Assembly (NCBI RefSeq): GCF_037126465.1
Contig: NC_088204.1
Span: forward strand, 77,065,807 to 77,129,806
DNA: 64,000 nucleotides
Reading direction: 5' to 3'
Source: Ornithodoros turicata
Taxonomy: Eukaryota; Arthropoda; Arachnida; Ixodida; Argasidae
Positions 1 to 12,900 of the stretch are shown here, piece by piece. The notes beneath the pieces were generated by a model that was given only the letters and a program-made list of their open reading frames with translations, was not told the DNA's origin and did no database searches. Positions within the stretch are counted from its first letter, which is position 1. Every line of letters starts with the position of its first letter. The position numbers and the translations under genes are program-made.

Positions 1-781
1 CTATGACACTTATACCACTACGTTCGTCGTCGGCCAATCTACGTGGCTAATTTTTTTGTCCAAAAAGTGCTTAGATATTAAATAAATCAATTTTACAGAC
101 CAGTGCTGCGTTCCGAATCCGCGGAGGTTCCGGCGACAACGAGATCAACGTGATGTCACTTCCTAAGGTGCCACTCCGGACCACGACTTACTAGATTATA
201 ACGACCATGTCGTAGGCACCCCTTCCCAGCGCCGCATTTTTGGAATGTAGCGGTGGCGCTACTCATCGTCCCAGTTATTGCTTCCTCAACTTCTATATTC
301 CACAGATGTTTCATTCTGAACATCATCGTTCTACGCGTAGCAGACGACAGCTGTTGCTGTCGTCTGCTACGGTAGTCGTACATGCGCTTCGGCGCGTTCA
401 GAATTCAAATTTCCATCGTCCAATCGTGGTGCAGATCTCGCGTGCCGATGAGTAGTGCCCCTAGCGGATCGTGCGGACAGGCTCCTCATGGGGGTTGCTG
501 ATTGTGACGTGGTCGTTATAATCTAGTAGGTCGTGCTCCAGACTCGGAAAACTGCAGCGTTTATTTTATTTAGTCTGGTTCGTTCGGTGGTAGGTTCGGT
601 AGGTGATAGCTGACTCTGATAACTGACGTAACTGCTGACGGGATAGCCGACTCTGTTCCTCAACTGGGGATGGCACGGTGTGGAGCAGAAACAAAATGGC
701 TTCCCTGCTCGCCACTGGAACTCAGTGTCACCACCCTGAAGCGAAGCTACAGTAAACGGGCTAAGAGTCGGTGTTTCTTGC
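1..781. other. No gene recognised; probably intron 2 of gene 1
   Basis: Given the 1.1-2 kb size of intron 2 in the paralogues, this stretch should be intron. I searched it for exon 3 and exon 5 signatures and found none. It holds only the hairpin at 337-370. Confidence 0.5.
337..370. repeat. Perfect 15-bp hairpin
   Basis: GTAGCAGACGACAGC (337-351), loop TGTT, GCTGTCGTCTGCTAC (356-370). Confidence 0.8.
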
Positions 782-2463
782 CTTTAAATTTGCGACGTCC
801 TTGGCGCCCTTCAAAGCGACAACGTACTTCGAGCAGGCTTGTAGAAATTTCGTCGAGAGCGCAGCTCCTCGGGCTCTGACGATCACGCCATCTGTCAGGG
901 AAAAAAAAGGTTCCGCAAAATGTGCGCAGTTGCAGTGTCCAAGGGAGGACCTCGGTATTCCCAGTCGCGAAATCCCCGATCACGAAATTCACGTTCTCTC
1001 AACCAGGAAAATCAGGGAGAGTGCTCGATTACTTCGTAAATCGTAAGGTGACATGTGACATCACTATTCAATCACTCACATTCACCTGTTTTGGGTGTCT
1101 ACCCAAAATCGTATTAGTGAACGAAAGACACATTTTATAAGCCGTTAGGCTTAACAGGGCGGACAAGACGGAGCAGCATGCTGGTTAGTTTATAATTAGG
1201 TTAGTTCAAGTTCAGTGTTTGTATTTTCATGTCCAGTCGATTTAGTCTCAGTTCGCCGGTGACAGTTTCCCGCGCGCGACTGTGACTTTATAGTCAGATA
1301 ACATTTATTTAGAGTAGTTTATTTTGCAACGGGGATTTCGATCACTTTACTTCGAGTTACACCCGTGTCCAGTGATACCAGAGCCACTGGCACTCGAAAC
1401 GTCGGGGCTTCACGAGGCAGAAAGGCGTTATCTCTGCTAACAACAGTCCGTGCCCAAAATAAAAAATAAGAAAGAGAGAAATAACGCTATCACGAGCATA
1501 CTTATAATGCTTACTGTCACCACACAAACATTGAAACTAAATTTGCTGTCAATTATATGTAATTGAATTTGATAGCCAGCCCATTTGCTGCCGTTCAGAC
1601 ATGCTGTGCCAAGCACAGCGTCGAACCGGGAATGTTATTTTTTCGTTTCGGATTCAGCTCCAAGGTCACATGTGTATCTGGTCAGAGCGGTCCGTAGACG
1701 GATTAAATGCTTTAAAACTTGTTTGTTGCATAAAATATGTGTGATGCAGAGCCGTAGCGAGGCAAGTTTGCGCCCAGGGCAGGATAAATCTGCAGCGCCC
1801 CCCCCTCCCCCAACCTCCTCTCTCCCACTGCCGTCAGAGGCCCTGTAAACGAAGGAATGAAAGCGCTTATTTGCACTGCCGATATCGTACATTGAAATTT
1901 TCTTCGTTCCCGCTTTATTCTGTCCAGCCAACATATGCCAGGGCCTGCCGTTCGGCGCCCTACGCAGATAAAAAAAAATAAAATAAAAACTATTAGAGCT
2001 GCATAAATTTCGTTTTCGCAGGTGGGTTTTACGGCCATGTGGACATCCTGAAGGACAGCGTATGCAACTACATCCTGAAGGACTCGAGACAAAACCTTCT
2101 AGATCACGTTTTATCATATTGCAAAACAGCCTTTTAAAACGCGTTTATCCCTGTGGCATACCCTCGTGACCACCCCTAGGTTGCGGTAGATTTGGTCACT
2201 ATCGAACCGAAATCGAACGCATAAATATGTTATCCGTTTTCCTTCTTTACCTAAAAGAAATTCGAGCTTTGCTGGACGAAAGTTTGCATATGGCATCTGC
2301 ATGTAGCTTCAGCACCACACTCTATATAATCTCAAAATCAGTCAAGATCTCGAAACCTATAAACGGTCTTACAGTTTTTTCCGCAGGCTGATTCCATCGA
2401 CACTGATTTGATGTTGAGCTGTAGCAACAGGGTCATCCCCGCTATGAGTCGGAAATAATTCAT
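782..2463 (-). CDS. Gene 1 (partial): small secreted four-cysteine protein, exons 1-2
   Basis: Minus-strand gene cut by the left edge of the window. Exon 1 is 2373-2463: it starts at ATG and encodes 30 residues that look like a signal peptide (MNYFRL, then a hydrophobic MTLLLQL stretch) followed by SACGKN, and ends in a phase-1 GTAAGA donor. Exon 2 is 782-891: after a TGACAG acceptor it completes a Tyr codon and reads YGVIVRARGAALSTK onward to ANLK, ending at a GC donor (GCAAGA). The phase fits the junction exactly. Exons 3-5, expected at lower coordinates, were not found in 1-781. Differences from the four paralogues fall mostly at third codon positions in exon 2, which argues for selection on the protein. 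The product is probably secreted; its function is unknown. Confidence 0.72.
892..2372. other. Intron 1 of gene 1
   Basis: Non-coding. 2130-2330 is recognisably similar to the first part of intron 1 of genes 2-4 (for example 27140-27340), showing the genes arose by duplication of whole loci. 1745-1965 is a repeat also found diverged at 4170-4340. Confidence 0.55.
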
Positions 2464-2536
2464 CGATGGTAGCTATTGAAGCGCACACAGGGGACTTGCG
2501 GCACATTAGGGTGTGCGTTTGAGGACGCTATAAAGG

Positions 2537-2580
2537 TTGTTTGCTTAAAGCAGCTGCAGGATACAACAGTACTGCCTTGA
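2537..2580 (-). promoter_or_regulatory. Conserved upstream block with E-box, gene 1
   Basis: On the minus strand, about 75-115 nt before the gene 1 ATG, a block containing TCCTGCAGCTGCT followed by AAACAACC is shared with genes 2-4 although the sequence between it and the ATG is less alike. CAGCTG is an E-box palindrome. It could be a core promoter or 5' UTR element. A TTTATAG TATA-like string lies at its downstream edge in gene 1. Confidence 0.35.
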
Positions 2581-3315
2581 ACGTAGAAGTAAAATGCAAG
2601 CGAGCTGGTGTGTACTGGACGTTGGCAACATGTCCCTGAGCTTGAGGGAAGGACAAAAGACAAAACACTTCTTTAGTTTCACGGGTCTGTTCAGGGCGTC
2701 CACCCCCATTGCACTCGACTTTCAGTACATTGTGCTGCTTGGGTTTGTACTGGCCCTGGCAGTCTCTTTACTGATCCAAGGATTCCGCTTTCGAACCCGG
2801 CCCAGAACACCACGAACTTCTTGACACGGCGCAGGAGACGTCAGGTTGGCAAAGTTAATCCACGGTAAAGTAATTTGAGTAAATTAACGCGTCAGGTGTG
2901 TCAGCGTATAGTTATGTGGAGACACACTGCACGTGCCACAGGATGGGACTGCAGGTAATTTCGATCACCTGGGGTTCTTTTGATGTGTGCCAGAAATCTC
3001 CCGACACACGGTGCTGGAAGCAATGTTTACCCTCCACCACATTGCTACCGTCCTCGATCGGCCGCGATCTTGAACTCAACGAGCCAAACATTAAAAATTA
3101 ATCAATCATTCGAACCTGCCCTAAACCAAGACAAAAAAATTTTTTTTTTTCATTGTCCGGATACCAAATCACATAAAAAAAAAAAGCATTTGCTTGAAAA
3201 TCCGCGGTCTACTCGTCAGTTATGTCACGATGTAAAGCCACACATTTTCACAATTATCTTGTGAAAAATTTTCGTGCAAGCTCAAGTGAAGTGACAATTT
3301 TTTAAATTTTTCATT

Positions 3316-3575
3316 CGGTGTTAGTGCCGCCAAGCAACTGTGGTTATGAGCGGCGAACAGACGTGGACAGATGGAGAGACGACAACAGGAAGGAATGAGG
3401 GACAGGGCGGGGTTAGTACGCGTCCCGGTCCGACTTCAGGGGGGTAACTTCATTCGTCTGGGAAGTCTACCGGTAAACCTAGGGAAAACCTGAGACAGAC
3501 TTCAGCCAGTACGGGGACTGGAACCCGCGGCGCCTTCCAGTCTCGGTGTGAAAAGCGAACCTAACCACTATAGAC
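3316..3575 (-). mobile_element. tRNA-derived SINE (family 2), near full length
   Basis: On the minus strand: A-box-like TATAGTGGTTAGGTTCGC, B-box GGTTCCAGTCC, GGTTTTCCCTAGG, then a 3' part with CCATCTGTCCACGTCTGT and CCACAGTTGCTTGGCGGC, ending in an A/T-rich tail. It lies between genes 1 and 2. Confidence 0.62.
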
Positions 3576-6500
3576 CTATGGACGACCCTCTGTTTACAAA
3601 CATGTGACGTCACGAGAAGACTGGTTCGAGGTTATATTTTGTTGTGGTGGGCAAGAAGTGGGAAAAATACGCCAGCTGATAGGCTGATAAATCTGATAGT
3701 GCCCAACAGCATGCTTTGCGCGGCGGCGTTACGTAGTCGATGATGAAGGCGCGCAGGTCATCTATATGTCACGTGACAGTAGTAAACACGTAGTAGACAG
3801 TAGTATACAGTCACGTAGTAAAATGACAGTTTGAAAGGCAAAGTGTGTGCTCAATGCAGGTACTGATAATTTGATTCCGGAACAATTTTTAAGAAGAGAA
3901 TTAGTAGACCTACTGCCTATAGTCACTATAGTACGTGGATCCTGTCCCCTTCGAGATAACGTCGTTCAGATGTCCTTACTCCAGCTTTCCCACCGCCTGA
4001 CGGAAGCACCTCTCTGCACAGTGACATTTCGCAAGAACCCTTATTTGTCTTGGCGCTTTTAAAATTGCACGTTCCATTCTTTTCTTCAGTTCCTGGTGCC
4101 AAGAAGAAATACCGTAACACGGACAGAGCCGTCCCGATGCGAGTTTGCACACGGGGCAGAGTGAACGCGAAGCGCACTCCTCCCCACCCCGACTGCCGTC
4201 AGAAGCTCTGTAAACAAAGAAAAGAAACCGCTCATTTGCACTGCCGAGATCGTAAATTCAAATTCTCTTCATTTCCGCTTTATACTGTCCAACCAACCTC
4301 TTGGGGCCTGCCCGTTCAGTTCTCCTCTCGACCCCCCCCCATCGGAACGGCTCTGAACACGGTACAAGGTCGGGAGAGTAAAGAGAGTAGCGAGCAACGG
4401 AATATATTGACATATATTGACATATAATATATTGACTGACCTCCGAACTGGGCATGGACCCTATTAGTAGTACCAGGTCTGGTCGAATAGCTGGCCTGGT
4501 ATTACTAGGAGAAGCCTAAAAAAGAGGCTCGACCTGTCAATCAAACTTGGGCGCATTTCATTGGCTGCCGCAATCCATGGGGGCCATCATGACATCAAAA
4601 TTTCTCCAAAATGGAGGACGGTGCTTGGAGCGGCGAAGCGGAGATTTTGTGACAATTTTTGTTTTCATAAACTATAACTCCAACTTTACTCTGTGGGTAT
4701 ACGAGCTCTTGGAACTAGCTGCAAAATCGGCTTCAACTTTCGCTCCACCATCATCATTTACACGAAAATGGCATGTTTCGGTGCCACCGTTAGGCCTAGT
4801 GAAGACCGCCATCTCAAGAAAATAGCACGAAAGACTCCACTGATGCGTAAGATTTTGCATTATATCATTGAATTTTATTTAGACACATATATGTCTGGGT
4901 ATTGTTGATTTCATCTATGTACTTACGAACGTTACGTGATTAAAAGTTCATACCGGCAGCCATCTGTTACGAAGAAGCGATTCTGTCGCTCTCCTGGCCA
5001 GTCAGTTCTGCCAGCAACCATTCCTGCAGTTCTGAGTCTTCCCAGCATGCCTCTCTCCATGCAAATGGCGTTGATAAAAGTGGGCGCAAAAATCATCGTT
5101 TTGGTCTTCACCAGTGATATCCGTTTCAATCCAAATCAGTCTAATTTCTCCAAAATGGTGGCACCCAGAAAATAAGGGTGAGGTATAAGTGCTGGATGGA
5201 TGTAATAATAGAGAACTGTAACATGTGATTGGCCAGAGAGCTCAAAAAGTGGGTGGGGCTTCAGATATAGGCAGGTCCCATTAGTGGCCAGACCCCCTTT
5301 TAATACATGGCGCTGGAGGAAAGCATAAGCTACCGCAACCTGGCGGGCGTCACAAGCGTGTACAACCAAGATAAAGGCGATTCGGACTATTTGAAATACG
5401 ATTAAATAACGCGATAAGAAAACCATGTGACAGTGTTCTAAAGTCATTATCTAGGTCCTGTCACGTACCACCACCCACGTGATCGCCGGAACAATTAAAA
5501 CATGAGTGGTGATGTCGCGACAAGATAGATCGGCTGTGTTGCCGAGGCGCTGAAATTGCGTAGTTACCACAGCAACAATGCTGAAAGAAAATTAAACAAT
5601 TTCACGAAACATGAAAAGGCTTTCAGTAAGGCATTCGGCTAGGGTCTCCGGTGTTCGGTATTTACCGAAAAACACAGATAAACGTACGCAGGTAAATTTT
5701 TACAAGTTCAGTGGAAATTCACCGATTGTCGTCGAGATGTCGACTTCAAATGTCTCGATTTCATTTCCTGTCACTTCGCTCTGAACTGGTTGGCAGCGGA
5801 CAGTGGACATGAGGTCGTTCTTGAAAGAACAGATATTTCGTCTTTAGCTTCTCACGGGGTCTTAATGTTGCTGACAGTGAGGATCCTAGCCAGTTACAAA
5901 TAGATCTGCATAATGAGAGTAGGTCTGTTCGGTCAGGAAGTGCCCCAGCTAGAGCCTAAAGACCATGGAATGTACCAGTGCGAACTATTCGCCTATTCCA
6001 TAAACACCGATAACTAGGACACGGACCGACTGAAAGATTGGCCTTCCACAAGAAAGATCCGATGGTAATTCCTTACAGTGAAAAGAGTGGTGTGCGATGT
6101 CACCTGCGTCGCTAACATGCTCCTCACAGACTTGTCAAGCCTTGATTTTAACAGTTGGCATTTTAATAAAAAAAAAAAAAACAGAAGGACATCAAGTGTT
6201 GGTTCACTGTATACATGGGAAACTCGTGTCACATTCCTCGCTGGTTTCTACGGAGTGTCATTACGTTTCAAAATATTACCACCGAAAGACACCGTTTCCT
6301 GGTGGAGCGAAATAGCCACCAGTTTCTCCCACCGAATCTCTGAAAAATTAGGCACCGGAAACCGGGAACCCTCCCCTAAAAAGCTTCGCCAAAAATGTAT
6401 CGCTCATTCACACGCGTTTCACACAATGGCCAAAGATGCGCAAGTTTTCTTTTATTCGTTAAATATGTGTTTGGTTCCGGCCTGTTGCTTTACAAGAGTC

Positions 6501-6996
6501 AAGCAATTCGTAAAAGGTTCAAGGTATTCGTAACCTCTCAGCGTAAGACCTATCAACGCCACCTAGGTACAGAAAGCCTGCGTACTCGTCGACGTAACGT
6601 AACAACTAAGAGTCAGCTAATCAGGATCGTGTTTTCAACGGCGCTAGCCAATCACGGACGTGCTTTCAGCCATCGTATCCATGAATACGAATCACCGTCG
6701 TGTGCCAGTAGCGACTGAACGTCCCCGCGTACGAAATTGGAAACCTTTAAAATAAAGCGCAAAATGGTCCCCATGTCTCTCTGAAGACTGATTCTCTGGA
6801 AACCGTGTTACTCTTTTTGTCTACAGAATCAGGTCTGCACGTTCCAAGCTAGCTGCAATCATTTGCGGCTTCTTGAACTCGCACAACAGCGAAACGCTGT
6901 AGCAGACGAATTCTGACTTTATATGTTAATGTACCGAAGGAGGGAGAGGGGGCAATGAGGAGGCCTTCTGTATGTAGGTGGCGTTGGCTCTAGACA

Positions 6997-9900
6997 CTAG
7001 CCAAGAAACTTTTCCTCTGCCAAGCTCGCGGACGAGAGGCCTACGTTGATGTCTTCTGGGATCAGCCTCCAAGTACAGTCCTACAAGAGAGAGTAAGGCG
7101 TCACTTCCTGTGCAGCCATAATATGGCGGTACTCACATTTACAATCTCCAATATCTCACGAATTTGCGGTTCGTCGGGCTGAAAATTAGAAAAGATTGTT
7201 AGAAGTATAGTTGACAACAAATTTCACAATAATGTCTCTGGTACCATGCTCCCTAGTCCTTGCCCTATAGTTGTGGCTGGCTTCCTTGCCCTACAATACA
7301 CCTTTTTGTGACAATTATGAACAGCATTAGTGTCACAAAGAAGGTGTACGCCTCCCTTTTTCAACAAATCAGGGCAGATAACGATATCATTCCAGATGAT
7401 GGTTGGCTAGGAGTGTGCTATGCGGTGAAGTTCATTTTTAACAGTGTAGTTCTAGGAAAGTCGACCCCGCTCAAAGACTTGATAAGCAAGATACAAATGC
7501 CGCCGGGAAGCATTACATTGTCACGGAATTTCACGGGATGATGATGCTGAGGGGTTTTATGGCGCAAGGGCAGCTTAGACCATAAGGAATTTCACAGGAA
7601 GAACCCGCGAATCTTCATAGTTTCGGATTCTCCGAGAGTAGCTGACGCTACCGAGAGCCCTGGCGCCTGCCTCCTAACATCAGCGCGCCTCTCCGCTCTG
7701 TGCCCCACACACCGGATGTACCTAAAGTGCGATGGGACGTGACCGGTGAATACAGTGACTCAGTAATTTCAGAGGGGGGTTTTGTTGGAAATGTATGGTT
7801 GGTCGGACGTAGAAGACAGGCCGCTACTCGGACTAACCTTCTTGTCTGTCACGTCTTTTCTCTCCGATTGTCCACATATGTACACTGCGCGTTGCAGCTG
7901 CTGATTCGCAGTGCTTTATGCGTAATATCAGATGAACATAATTTCTCACCAGTTTCATCGACATGGACCTCATTATGCAGCTGGATGTGTTCCATCTGAA
8001 CTGGTCAATCGCATCCTGTAAAGTCGGACCACGCAAAATGTCGTGTTACGCGTCACCTTATCGATTAAATATTCCGCTTACCTTTACCAGGTGCTTGAAC
8101 TCATTGTGACATTCCCGATATGATTTGCAATACATCTTCAACGTCTACAAACGAGAATAAACGTAAAATGTCACTCCTGCGTGGACGGACTGTTGGATAT
8201 ATCTCTCCTCAAGTTCCTTTACAGGGTTCCTTCTAGGCTCAAGGAATGCCCGAGGAAGGATCGAGAACATGGCAGCACTATGGACCATCTTGACTGAGCA
8301 AGCGATACTTCGGCTCAGTTTTGCTCTCCAAGCATCAATTCATAGATATCGGATCTCACATAGAGTGAATCCTCTGATTTATCGGGTCTGGTTATTTCAT
8401 CGATGTCAGGGAGCGGACTTTGCCTTTAAACCTTCACGTGTTCTGGCTTCGTTTTACAGTAGTAGCTGTTAACGGGAAGGTTTCAGGAGATCGCCGTGCC
8501 TGTAGAACAAAAAGACCCTCGTTTCTCCGCGCCAGAGAGGAGGAAAATAGAGTGAGAGGTGCGCGCGCGAGAAATTCATGATGAAACAAGCCTGAGCATG
8601 GGAACATACAAGAACATACACACTGATCGTTGTGTGTGTTCCTGCGTGCATGTTCGGATGTTCCCATGCTCAGGCTTGTTTCGTAATGGAGTAAAATCTG
8701 TGGATTTCAGAAATAATCTGTAGATGTTGCCGAAACTCTGTAGATCTTCATACGAATCTGTAGAAGTGGCAACACTGGAATTAGGTATTAGAGAGTTATC
8801 GAGCTCCTACCCGACGCCGTCCAGACCACGTTCCGCGTTTGTTTGACGTGTCTACATTCACTGCGCGCCAGCAATGAAGCTCGACTTTGTGAGTGAACGA
8901 CTGATCTCTCCGCGAATGCCGTTTATGCAGATCCGGCGCCTCGATCATGCCCTTGTGCACGGCGAGAGGGGAGAAAGAGGATGATGCAGGCACGGCGGTA
9001 TAACTCAACTGCTCTCTTAGCTTTTTATGAAAAATGCTTTGCAGTTGAAAAAAAAAACCTTGTATAAGAAGGTTCACAAATTCAATTATGCATTAAAAAT
9101 TAATATATGACGCACTAAACGAGTCAATAGTGCAAGTTTCTTGCCTTCAAGTTTGCAACATCCTTGGCACCCTTCGAAGAGAGAAAGCCATTGGAGCAGG
9201 CTCGGAAATACTTTGTCATAAGCGCAGCTCCTCGAGCTCTGACGACAACGCCATCTGTCAGGGAAGAAAGTGTTTTGAAGATGGAAAAAGAAATGTTTTG
9301 AGTTTGAGCTTGAATGTAAAAAAAGAGGAAGAAATAAGAAAAAGTAATTGGAGTGGATGGTCGTGGTGAAAATGCTCGCCGTTGTCGGCCTCACAGAGGT
9401 GGGCAATGTCATGACTGACGCACTGGGGAATGTGCGCCCTGGGCCGACTTCTAAGGGAACTGTGCCGACATATGTCTGAAAGCGTCTGAGGAAAACCCGG
9501 GGAAAACCCCAGATAGCACCGTCGCACCGGAATTCGAACCGTTCTCGTTCTCGACGTGACATGGCCAGCAGGCTAACCACTAAACGTGATCTGGTGGCAA
9601 TTGGAGTAGAGCTGCACAGTTATATCCATTGCTTCATGCGATGACACTGGGACTTCACAGGGGTGGATCAAGGGAAGCTTTGTTCATTCGGCCCAGTACC
9701 ATACTAAATTTTCGCAAGACCAGAGTACTTAATCGCTCCCAACGCTCGCGAGCTAACGAAGGGCGGGGCTCTCGTTAACACGGACACGTGACACATTTCA
9801 CATGACGCGCTTTTTTCGTTAACGGGACAAAGGCGCTCGCGTAACGACCAACGGTGTCATCCGCCTAAGAAATGTGTTCACGTGCTGTCAAGCCTCATCG

Positions 9901-12900
9901 CCTACATGGCTCATGATCTAACGAAACGCGAGGCACTCGTGAACACGGGCACGTGGTGTACGACGGGCGTCAGATTCGAAGTCACCACTGAAGGTCCGGT
10001 GCATCGTTCTTCCGAGGAACTGCTATAGGCGAGGACGCCAATTCACCGGTGCTCACTCAACGCACTGCATGGCAACGCCCTGCCGCTCGACACCATGGTT
10101 CGCCCACCTCGCTGACCACTCTGCGTCACATCGCCACACGCTTCGCGACGTCACCCTTCCAGACTCTGAAACAACGGTCCTCTGCGATACTTCCGGCGCC
10201 GAACCGCGCACAATTGTCCCCAGTGCACTTCGCCGTTCCGTTTTTGACAGCGTTCATAGTTTAGCCCATCCCGGGGTACAGGCGTCGCCCACGGTGATCC
10301 TCCAGCGTTGTATGTAGCCCGGTGCTCACAAGGACATGCGCCTCTGGGTGCGCGCCTATGCTCCTTGTCAGATCCCCAAGTGCCATCGTCACACTACTTC
10401 GCTGTTCGCCACCTCTCTGTCTCTTTCCGACCGCTTCTCCAAGGTCCATCTGGACATTGTCGGTCCCTTGCCTTCGTGTAGGGGTTTTCCATACATTCTT
10501 ACCTGCGTGGACAGATTCACACGCTCACCTGAAGCGGCACCCATGCCTGATGCCACAGCCGAGGCCGTCGCCCGGACCTTCCTTGAGACCGCTTCCTTTC
10601 CCGCTTTGGTGTGCCCGAGGAAGTCATTACAGATAGGGGGCTCAGTTTGAGAGCAGACTAATCCAGTATCTCACCCGCCTCTTGGGGACTTCACGTCTAC
10701 GTACCTCCGTCCACCACCCTGCCTGTAATGGGCAGGGTTTGAGGGCCTCAAACCCCCGAAATCGTGCCTGGCAGCAGAATGCGCTGGCAGGGTAAGCATG
10801 CATATCTTGACCCAGCTCTGGATGTCCTTGTGCATGTTCGGCCACACCATACCTCGCAGAGAGGAGCTTCTGGATGGCTCGTATGCCAGGGCGGTTGACA
10901 CCGGTGCGAGAGTCACAGAGGAGCGTCTTCGACGTGGACGGGATCGATACGTCATGCAGGGAAAGGCAAGCGTCATTCGCAGCTCGAAGTTGGCGTATCC
11001 TCGCCTTGGACAGCAGCAGTGTCGTCTAGGCTGACAGGACGGGGTGTAGTAACGGCTGCGATCCAAGATAGGGCATCGGCTGCACTGTTGTCGACGCCGT
11101 GCACATGACGGATGTCGGTGGTGAATTCCGGGACGTACTCGAGATGTCGAGATTCACATGGAAGATACTCGCTGCAGTTGGTGCGAAACACAAATGAAAG
11201 GGGCTTGTGATCCGTCAGTACGTGAAACGGGCATCCTTCCTAGCGGAAGTGATGGATAGCAGCGTAGATAGCCGAAAACTCTAGCCCAAAAAATGCTGGA
11301 GCGGGTTTATGCATCATTCAAACGTTGAGAAAAGGAGCCTGCCGAGCGCCAGGTCTCGTCGATATACAGTCGACCCCCGTTTATCCGGACTTCATTTATC
11401 CGGATCCCGCGGTATCCGGACAAAAGGCACGGGAACGAATTTTCCTCCATCTATTTTGTTCTCGTTTATCCGGACTTCAGCTTCCGGATTCGGACAAGAA
11501 TTCCAGGGAACGAAAGTCGAAAATTCTTGTAATCCAGCTTCAGTTATCCGGACTACCGTGAGTAAGAGGAGACGCTGACCCTGCTTCGTCACCCTTTTCG
11601 CTGTGTTGGGGTTATTCCCGTCACACGTCAGGGACGTACATTCCTCCGTCGGGGAGACAACTGTGCACGATGACCCCCTTTTCTATTGGTGTGCGTTGGG
11701 TCACGTTGACCAGTCGAGTAATTTGGAAATATCTTGAGCAACTGTCCGGTTCTAGAGGGGAATACTCTAACCCGAGGGCCTGCTGCTTATGGCCCGTTGG
11801 CCGATGAAGGCATTCCCCTAGCTGAGCTGCGATCCCTGATGCAGAGGCTCACTGCGACTGCCGTAGATGATGCTGCAGTGTCTGACTACGTTGACGTTGA
11901 TAAGGATGATGACGCGTGTGCAGCTATGACTGATAATGGTGTGATTGCTGCTGTTGCCTCCGATGATGTGCAGCAAGACGGTGCCGATGCCGCCAGTGAG
12001 AAATCAGGCTCCGACATTGACACTTTGCGACCGCACTGACATTCTTCGAGCAGCGCAGCAGCGTGGCTCAACTCTATGCAATTAGCAAAAGTTTACAGGA
12101 ATCGAGTGCCTACACTACTATGTAACAGCTGTCATTGACGAGATTTCTGTGTTTTAATTAAACGTTGCTCTGTAGGACGTTTCTATTCGGTCGTTTCATT
12201 TATCCGGATGCCCCGGTATCCGGACGATTTCGCCTGGAACGGCACCGTCCGGATAAACGGGGGTCGACTGTACTACTGGAGCACTGCACCAATAGTGAAC
12301 CGTGAGGCGTCGGTCAAAAGCAGTGGCGGGGAGTTTTCATTTTCCCGCGGGGGGGGGGGGGCAGGGGCGCACCGCGAAGTAAGTACTGTACTGTGAGTAC
12401 GACGCTGTCTGGCTTCTTGAACGTCTGACACATTTTTATCAACGGATCAGCATTTCATTTCAGTTCGCTTATCCGTTTATCCTCAGATGTGGATCGTTGT
12501 GTGGATTAGAGGGGCGGGTTTTTATGATGGATTGTTATGTCGAGCCCAGTGTTAGACGCATGCAATGTGGTTGCTGCCGTATGTGTCAGGAGTACGAATT
12601 CATTTCGAATACCTAGTACAGTGTTGCCCGTAATTGTAATTTTCTAATTAATTGCACCGTCGATTGGAATGAAACTTGCGCAGTTTTTGTTCTGGTGACT
12701 TGGACTATCGAATAGCCACACTAAACGACATTTGATCAGTGCTGCTTTACGGTACCTTTAAGAAAAAAATAAAAAGAAAGCAAAGGTAAGCCAGATGGAT
12801 GGATCAGCTTATTAAAAAAAAGTGAAAGGGGAAGACAAAAAAGGCAAAGAAAAGACGAACGTAAAAGAAAACAAAAAGAAGGAAAGAAAAGGAAAAGAAA

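Larger units (their letters stand above)
2464..6996. other. Spacer between genes 1 and 2
   Basis: Contains the SINE at 3316-3575, the repeat at 3585-3765 and a block at 3930-4010 similar to 17590-17660 in unit 1 (GTGGATCCTGTC, TCGTTNAGATNTCCTTACTC). No exon could be supported in the rest. Confidence 0.5.

Noticed and set aside
1635..2117. Minus-strand frame of 160 codons
   Set aside because: It overlaps a repeat that recurs at 4170-4340 with frame-breaking differences, and it lies in intron 1 of gene 1.
3926..4177. Conserved RRYLExDRIH frame shared with 17590-17778, 28755 and 39359
   Set aside because: Similarity between the gene 1 region and the units extends to both frames and flanks equally, as expected of duplicated spacer DNA; changes are not biased to third positions.
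5136..5447. Minus-strand frame with a hydrophobic start resembling a signal peptide
   Set aside because: No splice partner, no copy in the other gene spacers, and no family features.
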